From assembly GCF_946479975.1 (NCBI RefSeq), contig NZ_CAMLIX010000240.1, positions 1-7,232 of the forward strand: a DNA stretch of 7,232 nt, in the 5' to 3' direction. Positions 1-6,650 of the stretch are shown one piece after another. How positions within the stretch are numbered: the stretch's first letter is position 1; every line of letters begins with the position of its first letter. The stretch is from an uncultured Flavobacterium sp. (lineage in GTDB: Bacteria; Bacteroidota; Bacteroidia; Flavobacteriales; Flavobacteriaceae). Both the position numbers and the translations under genes were made by a program. The notes under the pieces are model-generated. The model was not told the origin of the DNA and made no database searches. It saw nothing but the letters and a program-made list of their open reading frames with translations.

Positions 1-2225
1 ATTATACCCCTGAAAATTTCATAAATACTTTAGGACTGGCTACAAATGCAACAAATAGATGGTATGATGGATGGACAAACTTAGATGCAAATACAATTCT
101 CGGAAGTAAATCAGGATTTACATATTCAAACAATGCACCAGCAAATGGTCCATTAGTTCATTTTGATGCAGGAGGTTATGGCTTGCAATTAAATTCAGTT
201 TATGCTGGTAATGAAATGTATTTTAGATCCAGAAATGGAGACGGCAACAACTGGAATAGATGGAATCGAATTTGGCATGATGGAAACGACAATATCCTAT
301 TAAAGGTATCTCCAAATAGCAGTTCTCCAATAAATTCAAATTTTGCAATTGGAACCGACTCAGGTAGAAATTTCATACAATCGCACAATGGAAATCCGCT
401 AGATATCAACCCATTAGGAAACAATGTTACAATAAATGGAAACACAGCACTACATACTGGAAATTTTAATCCAAATAATGTAGTTAAAGGTGAAAATGCA
501 AGAGGACGCTCAATATCCAAAAATGATGGAAATGCAAACACTTCAGATGAAACAAATCCATCAGGTTTTTTCTATGGCAATATGGTTAACGGAATGCCAA
601 ATAATAATTGGTGGAATTGGATTAATATTGCGGGTGGTGACTGGTCAGGATCTGATGGTTACGGCTTTCAAATCGCCAATTCTTTTTGGAATGGTAATTT
701 AATGAGTAGAAATATGACTTCCGGTTCCTGGTCAGGATGGAGGACTATTCTAGATACTGAAAATTTGACTAATTATGCCGTTAAATTAAATGGCTCTAAC
801 GCTTCGGGAACATGGCCGATAAGTGTAACTGGAAATTCAAATGGATTTCCTTATCAATCAGGGTATCAAATAGATACTTTGACAGGCAATATTTCAACGA
901 TTGTGAGAGAAGAGCATCCATCCTCTGGATTAAATTATACATCGACATTGCATATGGGTTCAGGTGATGGCAGGCAGCAGTTGACTATCGCAAGAGACGG
1001 AAGTAGTATGAAATTTAGAGGCAGCAACAGTTATAATGGGCCTTCAGAATGGACTTCGTGGAAGACCGTATTGACAGATACAAACTACTCCGCTTTTTCT
1101 GAATTCTCTGGAACGATATCAACAATCCAATCTCCTATAGCAGGTAATTTTGGTGCATTAAATCTATGGGCAGGATCAGCTTATCCTACACTATTTAGTT
1201 CCCATCCAGACAAGTGGGTCATGCATGCTAACCCTCATATTTGTTACACTGAAAATGGACAAAATGGTTATACTGGCTCAATGAGTGGTGCAACCATTAG
1301 ATTTGGCGCTAATCCAACTGCTTCTTCAAGTTGGGATCTTGGCGTAGGTACAAATAGTGTAGGTCGCGATTCATTTTCTATAGGAAGAGATGGAACTTCT
1401 TATTTTAGATTATCACCAAGTACAGGTAATGCTGATTTTAATATGTCCGTAATTGCACCCGCTTTTTATGGATCTGGTATAGGTTTAACAGGAATAGCCG
1501 GTTCATTAAGTATTGGCGGAAACGCTGAAACAGCAACATCTTCAAGAAGAATAGCATTTAATGATGGACCTAGAACTCTAAGTGATCGATTGCCGAATAC
1601 ATTTGCAAGATCAGTCAACTTTGATTTTGTTAATTCAGCAGTTGTTAACGGTTCTGGAAATTATGCTGGAGTTATGACATTTACTCCATGGGAGGGTACT
1701 ACATCTTCAACAGGAGATTCTTCATATCAATTAGCATTTAGAAATGAGACAGGTGTTAATGGCTCAGGACTGCCAGGTCTTAGACTCCGTAAAGGAATTG
1801 ATACAACTTGGAATGCATGGTATGATATTTTACATTCTGGTAATTATGCCTCTTTTTCGGCATTCTCTGGAGCTATTACTGGAGCTTCATTAACTGTAAC
1901 CGGAGATGTTACTGCTTTTTCTGATTCAAGATTTAAAGAAAATATTAGACCTATTGAGAACGTAATCGAAAGAATTCAAGCTTCAAGAGGAGTTGTATAT
2001 GATAGAATCGATAATGAACAAAAAAATAATGTTGGCTTTATTGCTCAGGAACTTGAAGAAAGTTTCCCCGAATTAGTAATCACTCATGAAGACGGAACTA
2101 AGGCTGTCAAATATCAAAATGCTGTTGCGATATTATTTGAAGCTGTAAAACACCAGCAGCTACAAATAGATAACGAGGATAAAAAACTAAAATTAATTAT
2201 TAAACATCTAAACTTAAGTGAATAA
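1..2225 (+). CDS. Phage-type tail fibre/tail spike protein with C-terminal peptidase S74 chaperone domain (5' partial)
   Basis: The frame is open from nt 3 at the left edge, so the true start lies outside the window; the TTG at 183 is internal, because knob-like sequence continues upstream of it. At least 740 residues are visible. Most are Gly/Asn/Ser/Thr-rich beta-fibre sequence with recurring Trp-rich knob units, each ending in a W-x-x-W-x-x-(I/V)-(L/W) motif followed by a D/H-T/S-G/D-N-Y/F-type turn (for example near 252, 726, 1050 and 1809). The C-terminus (1920-2222) is a peptidase S74 domain, beginning with SDSRFKENI and containing VGFIAQELEESFPELV and VKYQNAVAILFEAV. In that family the domain drives trimerisation of the fibre and then cuts itself off. 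There is no sign that this protein is T9SS cargo: no CHU_C or type A sorting domain is present. The stop overlaps the next gene's start (TAATG). A phage or phage-derived particle fibre is most likely; the exact receptor or substrate cannot be read from sequence. Confidence 0.88.
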   Translation, partial: YTPENFINTLGLATNATNRWYDGWTNLDANTILGSKSGFTYSNNAPANGPLVHFDAGGYGLQLNSVYAGNEMYFRSRNGDGNNWNRWNRIWHDGNDNILLKVSPNSSSPINSNFAIGTDSGRNFIQSHNGNPLDINPLGNNVTINGNTALHTGNFNPNNVVKGENARGRSISKNDGNANTSDETNPSGFFYGNMVNGMPNNNWWNWINIAGGDWSGSDGYGFQIANSFWNGNLMSRNMTSGSWSGWRTILDTENLTNYAVKLNGSNASGTWPISVTGNSNGFPYQSGYQIDTLTGNISTIVREEHPSSGLNYTSTLHMGSGDGRQQLTIARDGSSMKFRGSNSYNGPSEWTSWKTVLTDTNYSAFSEFSGTISTIQSPIAGNFGALNLWAGSAYPTLFSSHPDKWVMHANPHICYTENGQNGYTGSMSGATIRFGANPTASSSWDLGVGTNSVGRDSFSIGRDGTSYFRLSPSTGNADFNMSVIAPAFYGSGIGLTGIAGSLSIGGNAETATSSRRIAFNDGPRTLSDRLPNTFARSVNFDFVNSAVVNGSGNYAGVMTFTPWEGTTSSTGDSSYQLAFRNETGVNGSGLPGLRLRKGIDTTWNAWYDILHSGNYASFSAFSGAITGASLTVTGDVTAFSDSRFKENIRPIENVIERIQASRGVVYDRIDNEQKNNVGFIAQELEESFPELVITHEDGTKAVKYQNAVAILFEAVKHQQLQIDNEDKKLKLIIKHLNLSE
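54..1860 (+). repeat. Four divergent Trp-rich 'knob' units in the tail fibre (protein-level repeats)
   Basis: Four diverged copies of a unit of roughly 80-90 residues can be picked out by eye: about 54-297, 549-780, 861-1112 and 1611-1860. Each has a hydrophobic beta-strand stretch, a polar turn, and a closing motif: WNRWNRIWHDGN, WSGWRTILDTEN, WTSWKTVLTDTNY and WNAWYDILHSGNY. This resembles the pyocin-knob type repeats of R-pyocin and phage tail fibres. The copies are not nucleotide repeats, so they reflect old domain duplication. The stretch of about 1113-1610 between the third and fourth copies lacks the closing motif and may be a different, inserted head domain. Unit boundaries are approximate. 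Confidence 0.65.
1920..2222 (+). other. Peptidase S74 / intramolecular chaperone of endosialidase domain (within tail fibre CDS)
   Basis: This domain of about 100 residues starts at Ser (codon 1920-1922) in the motif S-D-S-R-F-K and ends one residue before the stop region. In characterised endosialidase-type chaperones, cleavage occurs just before the Ser of this motif, with a Lys five residues on completing a Ser-Lys dyad. Both are present here, at codons 1920-1922 and 1935-1937. The helical segments after KYQNAVAILFEAV are typical of the trimeric coiled-coil tail. The expected product is a fibre ending at the Phe encoded by 1917-1919, with release of an 11-12 kDa chaperone. Confidence 0.85.
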
Positions 2226-3460
2226 TGGCACTACCTGTAAGCGGTTCAATATCTTTAAACCAAATAAATATCGAATTGGGTAAACCCTCGGGTTCACCAA
2301 TTTCATTAGCAAATGCATCAACGGGAGGATATGGGACTTTGTCTCCATATTCTCCGTCCAAACCGGATGGTGTTGCACCTCATAGAGTTTCTGAATTTTA
2401 CAATTATAATCATGCGGCAACTGCGCCTTCTATCACAATTACAAGCTATAATTCAGGATACATCTATTTTACCGTAAGTGGAACTGGCTATTCACCTTCA
2501 GCCCTGACGGTAAAAAGAAGCACAAGCTCAGCAAATGGACCATGGACAACAGATACTGCCGGACCAAGCTCACCAAGAAGTGTCCCTATTCCTACAGTAA
2601 CTACGTGGTATCAAATAGAAGAGGCTAGCAGGCCATCCATCTTCTCAAATGTGTATCAATTTGTAAGTGCCGTAGACACAACTCCTCCAACTGTTCCGAC
2701 TGGTTTATACTGTGATGCTGGTAGTGGAGCAAATGGACAGAACTCAATATACATTGCATGGAACGATTCTACTGATAATAAAGGGGTTGCCGGATACGAA
2801 TTGCAGAGAAAAACAGGAACTTCAGGCGCATGGAGTACAAGATACACAGGGGCTATTACCTTTTATGATGACAATGGAAGTTATAATACCCAATATTATT
2901 TCCAGGTTAGAGCATTTGATGCAGCTGGAAATTACTCTGCTTTTTCTTCTTCTTACGGTTACAAGACTGGTTCTGCCAACTGTTTTGTTGAAGGAACTTT
3001 AATTACCTTACCAAATGGGTCTCAAAAAACAATAGAAACATTAGCTGTAAATGATTTATTACTTTCATCTGAAATAGAAACACTCGAGGATACAAATAAT
3101 GTTTACGAACTATACAAATGGTCATCAGGCTCTCTTTCAGAAACTAGAATTTCATCTCCAATAACTAGTATCAAAACAGAGATCTCGTATAAAACCATCA
3201 TTATTAATAATGGTTTATTAGAGGCAACTCCTGAGCATTCTCAATTAATTCAACGTGAAGGAGTTTGGAAATTTATCTCTCTTAAAGATGTTATAATTGG
3301 AGATAATTTGTATGGTATTAATGAGGAAATTATAACGGTAGTTTCTATTTCTATAAATTTAGATGAAAGAAAGATTTACCCAATGTCTTTAAGTCCTTCT
3401 CATACTTATTTTGCTAATGGAATTTTAACGCATAATATTAAACCAAAAGATCCGATCTGA
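2225..3460 (+). CDS. Virion-type protein with Ig/FN3 domains and C-terminal Hint (intein-like) autoprocessing domain
   Basis: A 411-residue protein starting at the ATG inside the TAATG overlap with the fibre stop, so the two are probably translationally coupled. Residues 1-60 carry SGSISLNQINIELG, a later ISLANA and VSEFYNY, a pattern I associate with phage structural proteins. There is no signal peptide, which argues against Sec/T9SS export. Residues about 66-150 look like an Ig-like beta domain, and about 153-248 are a clear fibronectin type III domain (TPPTVPTG, YELQRK, YYFQVRAFDAAGNYS). Residues 253-404 form a Hint domain: Cys253 start (CFVEGTLITLPNG), a TPEH motif at 335-338, and a C-terminal block ending in His403-Asn404. 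The next residue is Ile405, not Cys/Ser/Thr, and only seven residues follow. By family knowledge this predicts self-cleavage rather than standard splicing. The natural partner, and whether the cleaved end is transferred to something, are unknown. Confidence 0.82.
   Translation: MALPVSGSISLNQINIELGKPSGSPISLANASTGGYGTLSPYSPSKPDGVAPHRVSEFYNYNHAATAPSITITSYNSGYIYFTVSGTGYSPSALTVKRSTSSANGPWTTDTAGPSSPRSVPIPTVTTWYQIEEASRPSIFSNVYQFVSAVDTTPPTVPTGLYCDAGSGANGQNSIYIAWNDSTDNKGVAGYELQRKTGTSGAWSTRYTGAITFYDDNGSYNTQYYFQVRAFDAAGNYSAFSSSYGYKTGSANCFVEGTLITLPNGSQKTIETLAVNDLLLSSEIETLEDTNNVYELYKWSSGSLSETRISSPITSIKTEISYKTIIINNGLLEATPEHSQLIQREGVWKFISLKDVIIGDNLYGINEEIITVVSISINLDERKIYPMSLSPSHTYFANGILTHNIKPKDPI
2981..3436 (+). 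other. Hint / bacterial intein-like (BIL) domain within the FN3 protein
   Basis: The 152-residue domain is the size of a mini-intein with no homing endonuclease. Visible hallmarks are Cys253 directly after Ser-Ala-Asn, the block-A pattern G-T-L-I-T-L-P-N-G with the following I-E-T-L, block B LEATPEHSQL with the Thr-x-x-His pair (335, 338), and block F/G HTYFANGILTHN with the penultimate His403 and terminal Asn404. All residues needed for the N-S acyl shift and Asn cyclisation appear present. The +1 position is Ile, so the last transesterification of protein splicing cannot occur in the usual way; this is the bacterial intein-like situation. Confidence 0.85.
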
Positions 3461-3468
3461 AATTAAAA

Positions 3469-3828
3469 ATGAAGTACAAAATCAATAAAAGGGACCTTAC
3501 AAATATTAAAATAACTGCTACTGCAAACATTGAGCCTGAAGAATGTATTGGTATTTGGGTTACTAATAAACCAACAAGTAAAAATTCGAGATACCTATTT
3601 CAGAAACAAATGTCTAAATCGTGGTGGGAAACAGAAGATTTGGGTAGATATTGTAATCATTCAGATACTCCAAATACATTTATTTCTTATCATTCTGATA
3701 AATTAGAATTAATAGCCATAAGAGGAATAAAAAAAGAAGAGGAAATACTTGTTGACTATACAAAACTAACAGAACTAATCGGCTTCATCCCTTATTTAAA
3801 TTTTGAACAAAAAAATCACAATCACTAA
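3469..3828 (+). CDS. Small stand-alone SET-domain protein, putative protein-lysine methyltransferase
   Basis: This 119-residue protein is essentially a bare SET domain, whose family transfers a methyl group from S-adenosylmethionine to lysine side chains. The diagnostic motifs are GRYCNHSDTPNT (Asn63-His64-Ser65, then Pro68-Asn69, the NHSxxPN cofactor-binding signature) and the later IRGIKKEEEILVDY with the catalytic-type Asp96-Tyr97. The N-terminal strand region (ITATANIEPEECIGIW) occupies the place of the usual gly-rich opening but is degenerate. No pre-SET or cysteine-rich post-SET zinc site is present. Its length is like that of the minimal viral SET enzyme (vSET) of a chlorella virus. 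It starts eight bases after the Hint gene's stop, with an A-rich leader, so it is probably the last gene of the tail module. The target is unknown; fibre, Hint protein or host proteins are all possible. Confidence 0.8.
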   Translation: MKYKINKRDLTNIKITATANIEPEECIGIWVTNKPTSKNSRYLFQKQMSKSWWETEDLGRYCNHSDTPNTFISYHSDKLELIAIRGIKKEEEILVDYTKLTELIGFIPYLNFEQKNHNH

Positions 3829-3887
3829 GATCACAATAGAATAAAAATCTGTTATTAATGCAATCACTTTAGCTTTATTAACAATAA

Positions 3888-3929
3888 AACAAGCCTTTAA
3901 ACAATATGTTTAAAGGCTTGTTGTTTTTT
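3888..3929 (+). terminator. Rho-independent terminator after the SET gene
   Basis: A perfect 15-bp stem pairs 3888-3902 (AACAAGCCTTTAAAC) with 3908-3922 (GTTTAAAGGCTTGTT) across a 5-nt loop. It is followed by G and six T residues at 3924-3929. It lies 60 nt past the SET stop and has the right polarity to end the + strand tail module. A short A-run on its other side could give weak termination in the opposite direction. Confidence 0.88.
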
Positions 3930-3960
3930 AATGGTATAACAAAAATTGCTTTAAATCTCG

Positions 3961-4002
3961 TCTAAAACAAAAGAGACCACCTAATATATGTAGGCAGTCT
4001 CT
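3961..4002 (-). terminator. Rho-independent terminator of the T9SS operon
   Basis: An interrupted stem pairs AGAGAC (3972-3977) with GTCTCT (3997-4002) and CCTA (3980-3983) with TAGG (3991-3994). The two parts are separated by a CA/CA internal loop, with a 7-nt apical loop. Read on the minus strand, the hairpin is followed directly by TTTTGTTTT. It sits about 30 nt beyond the stop of the OmpA-family gene, which is the expected place for the end of the leftward transcript. On the + strand a T-run also follows 12 nt later, so it could back up the other terminator. Confidence 0.72.
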
Positions 4003-4031
4003 CTTTGGTTGGTTTTTTATTTACTTTTTAG

Positions 4032-5666
4032 TTAGTGGACATCGCTATTTTTAACAGAGACTAAATCTACAGGTCCATCTACTTCTTTTATAACTTCGGG
4101 ATTCACAATTATAAATTCAGTTCTTCGATTTAATTGATGATCTGTTTCAGAGCAAATTACACCGTTTGAACATTTATTTACTAATTCTGTTTCTCCGTAA
4201 CCTTCTGCTTTAATTCTGCTGGCATTGATTCCTTGACTTACGATCCAATTTTTAGAGGATTTTGCTCTTCTGTTAGACAACGCTAAATTGTATGAATCGT
4301 TTGCTCTACTGTCAGTATGAGAGCCTAAGTCAATTTTAAGTTTTGGGTATTTCTGCATAATTCTAACTACTCGCTCTAATTCAAGCTGCGCGTCAGGACG
4401 AATGAATGATTTGTCTAAATCAAAGTAAATCGGGTTAATTTTAATCATTAGTTTACCTCGTACGTAAACAAACTCACTTGAGCCCAAATCTAAATTAAGA
4501 GCAAGCTCTAGATTTGCTTCATTTGTAGAGGCAAAAGTCTTTTCATCCATATCATAATAGTCCTTTACGGCAGTCACTTTATATGAAGAATCGCAGTTTA
4601 CTTTAAAATTAAAAACAGCAAATTTATCAGCAACTATACTTTCAACTTTGTTTCCATTTGCGCTGTATAACGTTACTAAAGCGCCTGGCAAAAGTGCGCC
4701 AGTTTCTTTTTCACGAACAGTTCCTTGAACAAATTGGTCGCATTTTGCAGTAATCGGATTGATTAATTCTTCGAAAGAGTAAATATCATCATCTCCTTTT
4801 CCTCCATCTCTATTAGATGAAAAGTGACCTGTTTTTTTTCCCTTTTGAAAAACCAATGAGAAATCATCTTTGGCCGTATTTATTGGAAAACCTAGATTTA
4901 CCGCTTCTCCAAAGCCTTTTTTATCTTGGACTTTTATGGCATAGATGTCTAAACCACCATTTCCGTCTTTCATTCCATTTGAAGAGTAATAAAGTACATT
5001 ATCTGCATCAATAAAAGGAAACATTTCGCTTTTTGTAGTATTCACTTCTGGTCCTAAATTATAGGGTTCGCCATAAGTGCCGTCACTTTTTATATCTACT
5101 GCCCAGATATCTGTAAGTCCCATTGAACCTGGTCTGTTTGAAGCAAAATATAACTTTGTGTCATTCGAATTTAACGAAGGATGACCCGTATCAAATTGAT
5201 CGCTATTGAAATGCAGTTTGGTTATATTTTTCCAATTTCCATCAGTATCGATATCTGCTTTATATAATTGGATTAAAACCCAGCCTTTATCATTTGTACT
5301 GTATTTTTTACTATCGTAGTTGTCTCTAGAAAAATATACCGTTTTTAAATCTTTTGTAAATGTTACATTAGATTCATGCATTTTAGTATTTAAGTCTTTA
5401 GAAAACAATTCAGGATCTACCAATTCACCATTAGCGTTTACAGTGGCTTTGTATAATTCTAAAAATGGCTGGCTGTTAAAATACCATTTTCTTTTGGTTG
5501 ATTGTTTTGTTCTTTTTGATGAAGCGTATATTGCGCCGTTTTCACCATAATAGGTTAGGCCAAAATCAGAATATTTGGTATTGGCCTCAATATTTTTAAT
5601 AGTATAATTTTGAGAATAGACGACAGCTCCAAATAACAATATTATAAGTAAAGTAATTTTTTTCAT
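4032..5666 (-). CDS. OmpA-family protein with PD40/WD40-like repeats and carboxypeptidase-regulatory-like domain (T9SS-associated, PorE-like)
   Basis: A 544-residue exported protein. Residues 1-19 are a Sec signal peptide (MKK, then a hydrophobic core ending VVYSQ) with no lipobox Cys. Residues about 100-300 hold WD40-like PD40 repeats with the F/Y-A/S-S-N-R-x-G ... D-I-(W/Y) signature (FASNRPGSMGLTDIW, YSSNGMKDGNGGLDIY, HFSSNRDGGKGDDDIY). Residues about 309-398 are a carboxypeptidase-regulatory-like beta sandwich with Cys309 and Cys358. Residues about 409-523 are the OmpA C-terminal domain: IYFDLDKSFIRPD, then GSHTDSRANDSYNLALSNRRA with the peptidoglycan-binding Asp452 and Arg467. Cys499 and Cys505 probably form a disulphide. 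The start lies 12 nt after the porP/sprF-like stop, so the two are co-transcribed. The domain set resembles the T9SS protein PorE without its TPR part. Likely role: periplasmic anchoring of the adjacent outer-membrane protein/adhesin assembly to the cell wall. Confidence 0.9.
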   Translation of the reverse strand: MKKITLLIILLFGAVVYSQNYTIKNIEANTKYSDFGLTYYGENGAIYASSKRTKQSTKRKWYFNSQPFLELYKATVNANGELVDPELFSKDLNTKMHESNVTFTKDLKTVYFSRDNYDSKKYSTNDKGWVLIQLYKADIDTDGNWKNITKLHFNSDQFDTGHPSLNSNDTKLYFASNRPGSMGLTDIWAVDIKSDGTYGEPYNLGPEVNTTKSEMFPFIDADNVLYYSSNGMKDGNGGLDIYAIKVQDKKGFGEAVNLGFPINTAKDDFSLVFQKGKKTGHFSSNRDGGKGDDDIYSFEELINPITAKCDQFVQGTVREKETGALLPGALVTLYSANGNKVESIVADKFAVFNFKVNCDSSYKVTAVKDYYDMDEKTFASTNEANLELALNLDLGSSEFVYVRGKLMIKINPIYFDLDKSFIRPDAQLELERVVRIMQKYPKLKIDLGSHTDSRANDSYNLALSNRRAKSSKNWIVSQGINASRIKAEGYGETELVNKCSNGVICSETDHQLNRRTEFIIVNPEVIKEVDGPVDLVSVKNSDVH

Positions 5667-5678
5667 ATCTTATTTTTT

Positions 5679-6584
5679 TTAGAAAAATCGAGGGCTTTTT
5701 ATTTTTTTCTTGTACAAGTCAAATAATATCATGATCTCGTGCGATCCTGAATTAAACACTCCGTAATTAGAAGTTGTATAATCGTAAGCATATCCGATTC
5801 TCATATCCTGACTAATATTGTAAGCAATCATACCGCTTATGGAGTCATCTAATCTCATTGAAACTCCAAACTCTACTTTTTCCTGTACCAATAAGTTCAA
5901 AGACAAATCAACTGAAAGTGGTGCTCCTGGAGCAGCTTTTAACATTGTAGAAGGTTTCAGTTTTAAGTTTTCATCTAAATCAAATACATATCCTGAAGTA
6001 AGAAAATAATGTTTCTTTTCTGAGGCTGATGATACGATTCCGTTTTTATTATCCAAATATCTTGATTCAATAAAATTGGGTACCGATAATCCCGCATAAA
6101 AACGATCGTTGTAATACATTAAACCCACTCCGAAATTTGGTGCAACTTGGTTTATTGGCGCATTTAACGGATCTGGATCTACGGTAATAAATTCTCTTAC
6201 ATTTAGAAATGTGGCTCCCGCTTTAATACCAAATGCAAACTTATCTTCTTCAGATAAATTTAAAGTATAAGAGAAATCTACATAAACGTTGTCTTCTTTT
6301 ACTGGTCCGATTTCGTCATGAATAACAGAAAATCCTAATCCCACGTTTTTTCCGACAGGACTATTAATAGATAATGTTGCAGTTTGTGGCGCACCATCTA
6401 CTCCTACCCATTGTGTTCTTCCTAAGATTCCAATACTTGTAACTCCTTTTGATCCGGCATACGCAGGATTTATAATATTCATGTTAGACATGTATTGTGT
6501 ATACTGAGGATCTTGTTGAGCAAAAATAGTACTAGTGGAAAGTAGCAAAACAAAAAATCCAATTAGTATTTTAATTTTTTTCAT
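5679..6584 (-). CDS. PorP/SprF-family type IX secretion system outer-membrane protein
   Basis: A 301-residue protein with an N-terminal signal peptide (cleavage predicted after the FAQ near residue 23). It then has the family's hallmark start QDPQYTQYMSNMNIINPAYAGS, followed by GRTQWVGVDGAPQT, a region of alternating beta strands (GLGFSVIHDEIGP, FAFGIKAGATFL, NFGVGLMYYNDRFYAGLS) and a basic/aromatic C-terminal strand. Length and motifs fit PorP/SprF outer-membrane beta-barrels. In Flavobacterium johnsoniae, SprF is encoded downstream of the adhesin SprB and is needed for its surface localisation. Here the gene likewise follows an adhesin gene ending in a type B sorting domain, so it probably serves that cargo. 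Bacteroidota genomes hold many paralogues, so I give no symbol. The ATG at 6584 is preceded by an AT-rich leader. Confidence 0.92.
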   Translation of the reverse strand: MKKIKILIGFFVLLLSTSTIFAQQDPQYTQYMSNMNIINPAYAGSKGVTSIGILGRTQWVGVDGAPQTATLSINSPVGKNVGLGFSVIHDEIGPVKEDNVYVDFSYTLNLSEEDKFAFGIKAGATFLNVREFITVDPDPLNAPINQVAPNFGVGLMYYNDRFYAGLSVPNFIESRYLDNKNGIVSSASEKKHYFLTSGYVFDLDENLKLKPSTMLKAAPGAPLSVDLSLNLLVQEKVEFGVSMRLDDSISGMIAYNISQDMRIGYAYDYTTSNYGVFNSGSHEIMILFDLYKKKIKSPRFF

Positions 6585-6605
6585 AAAAATGAGTTTAATT
6601 TTTGA

Positions 6606-6639
6606 AAGGAGAGAAAAATTTTTACCCTCTTCTCTCCTT
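6606..6639 (-). promoter_or_regulatory. Intercistronic hairpin between adhesin and porP/sprF-like gene
   Basis: A perfect 9-bp stem pairs AAGGAGAGA (6606-6614) with TCTCTCCTT (6631-6639), with a 16-nt AT-rich loop. It is placed between the adhesin stop (6651) and the next start (6584). On the minus strand it is followed by TTTCAAAAATTAAAC, not a proper U-run, so it is a poor terminator. More likely roles are mRNA 3'-end stabilisation, a processing site, or partial attenuation that makes less of the downstream barrel than of the adhesin. I see no flavobacterial promoter motif (TANNTTTG) in this gap. Confidence 0.5.
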
Positions 6640-6650
6640 AAAGAATAGTT

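Larger units (their letters stand above)
3829..4031. other. Convergent intergenic junction between phage-like module and T9SS operon
   Basis: This stretch of about 200 nt holds the two terminators and no supportable gene. I looked for a tRNA 3' end, long direct repeats or inverted termini that would mark a prophage or mobile-element boundary and found none; only a trivial 8-nt ATCACAAT direct repeat occurs at 3815-3822 and 3830-3837. Whether a prophage edge lies here cannot be decided from this window. Confidence 0.7.

Noticed and set aside
183..185. TTG at 183 as the start of the fibre gene
   Set aside because: The same frame is open back to nt 3 and encodes the rest of a knob unit (NRWYDGWTNLDAN...), so the gene begins left of the window.
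200..541. Minus-strand ORF opposite the fibre gene
   Set aside because: It is antisense to a well-supported coding frame, has low-complexity translation and resembles no family; it is a shadow.
2712..3002. Alternative + strand frame within the FN3/Hint gene
   Set aside because: It overlaps clear FN3 and Hint coding sequence, and its translation shows no domain or plausible start context.
3437..3480. Programmed frameshift joining the Hint domain to the SET protein
   Set aside because: The SET frame has a stop at 3439-3441, leaving only a tiny window, and no slippery heptamer is in register. A separate ATG eight bases after the Hint stop is simpler.
3437..3828. Hint domain as a polymorphic-toxin release module with the SET gene as immunity protein
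   Set aside because: Only seven residues follow the Hint domain, so there is no toxin, and the SET motifs indicate an enzyme rather than an immunity protein.
3815..3837. ATCACAAT direct repeat as an attachment site
   Set aside because: Eight bases in AT-rich DNA is expected by chance; it partly overlaps coding sequence and there is no integrase or tRNA nearby.
4817..5550. Short + strand ORFs opposite the OmpA-family gene
   Set aside because: They run antisense to PD40 repeat coding sequence and have no recognisable motifs or leaders.
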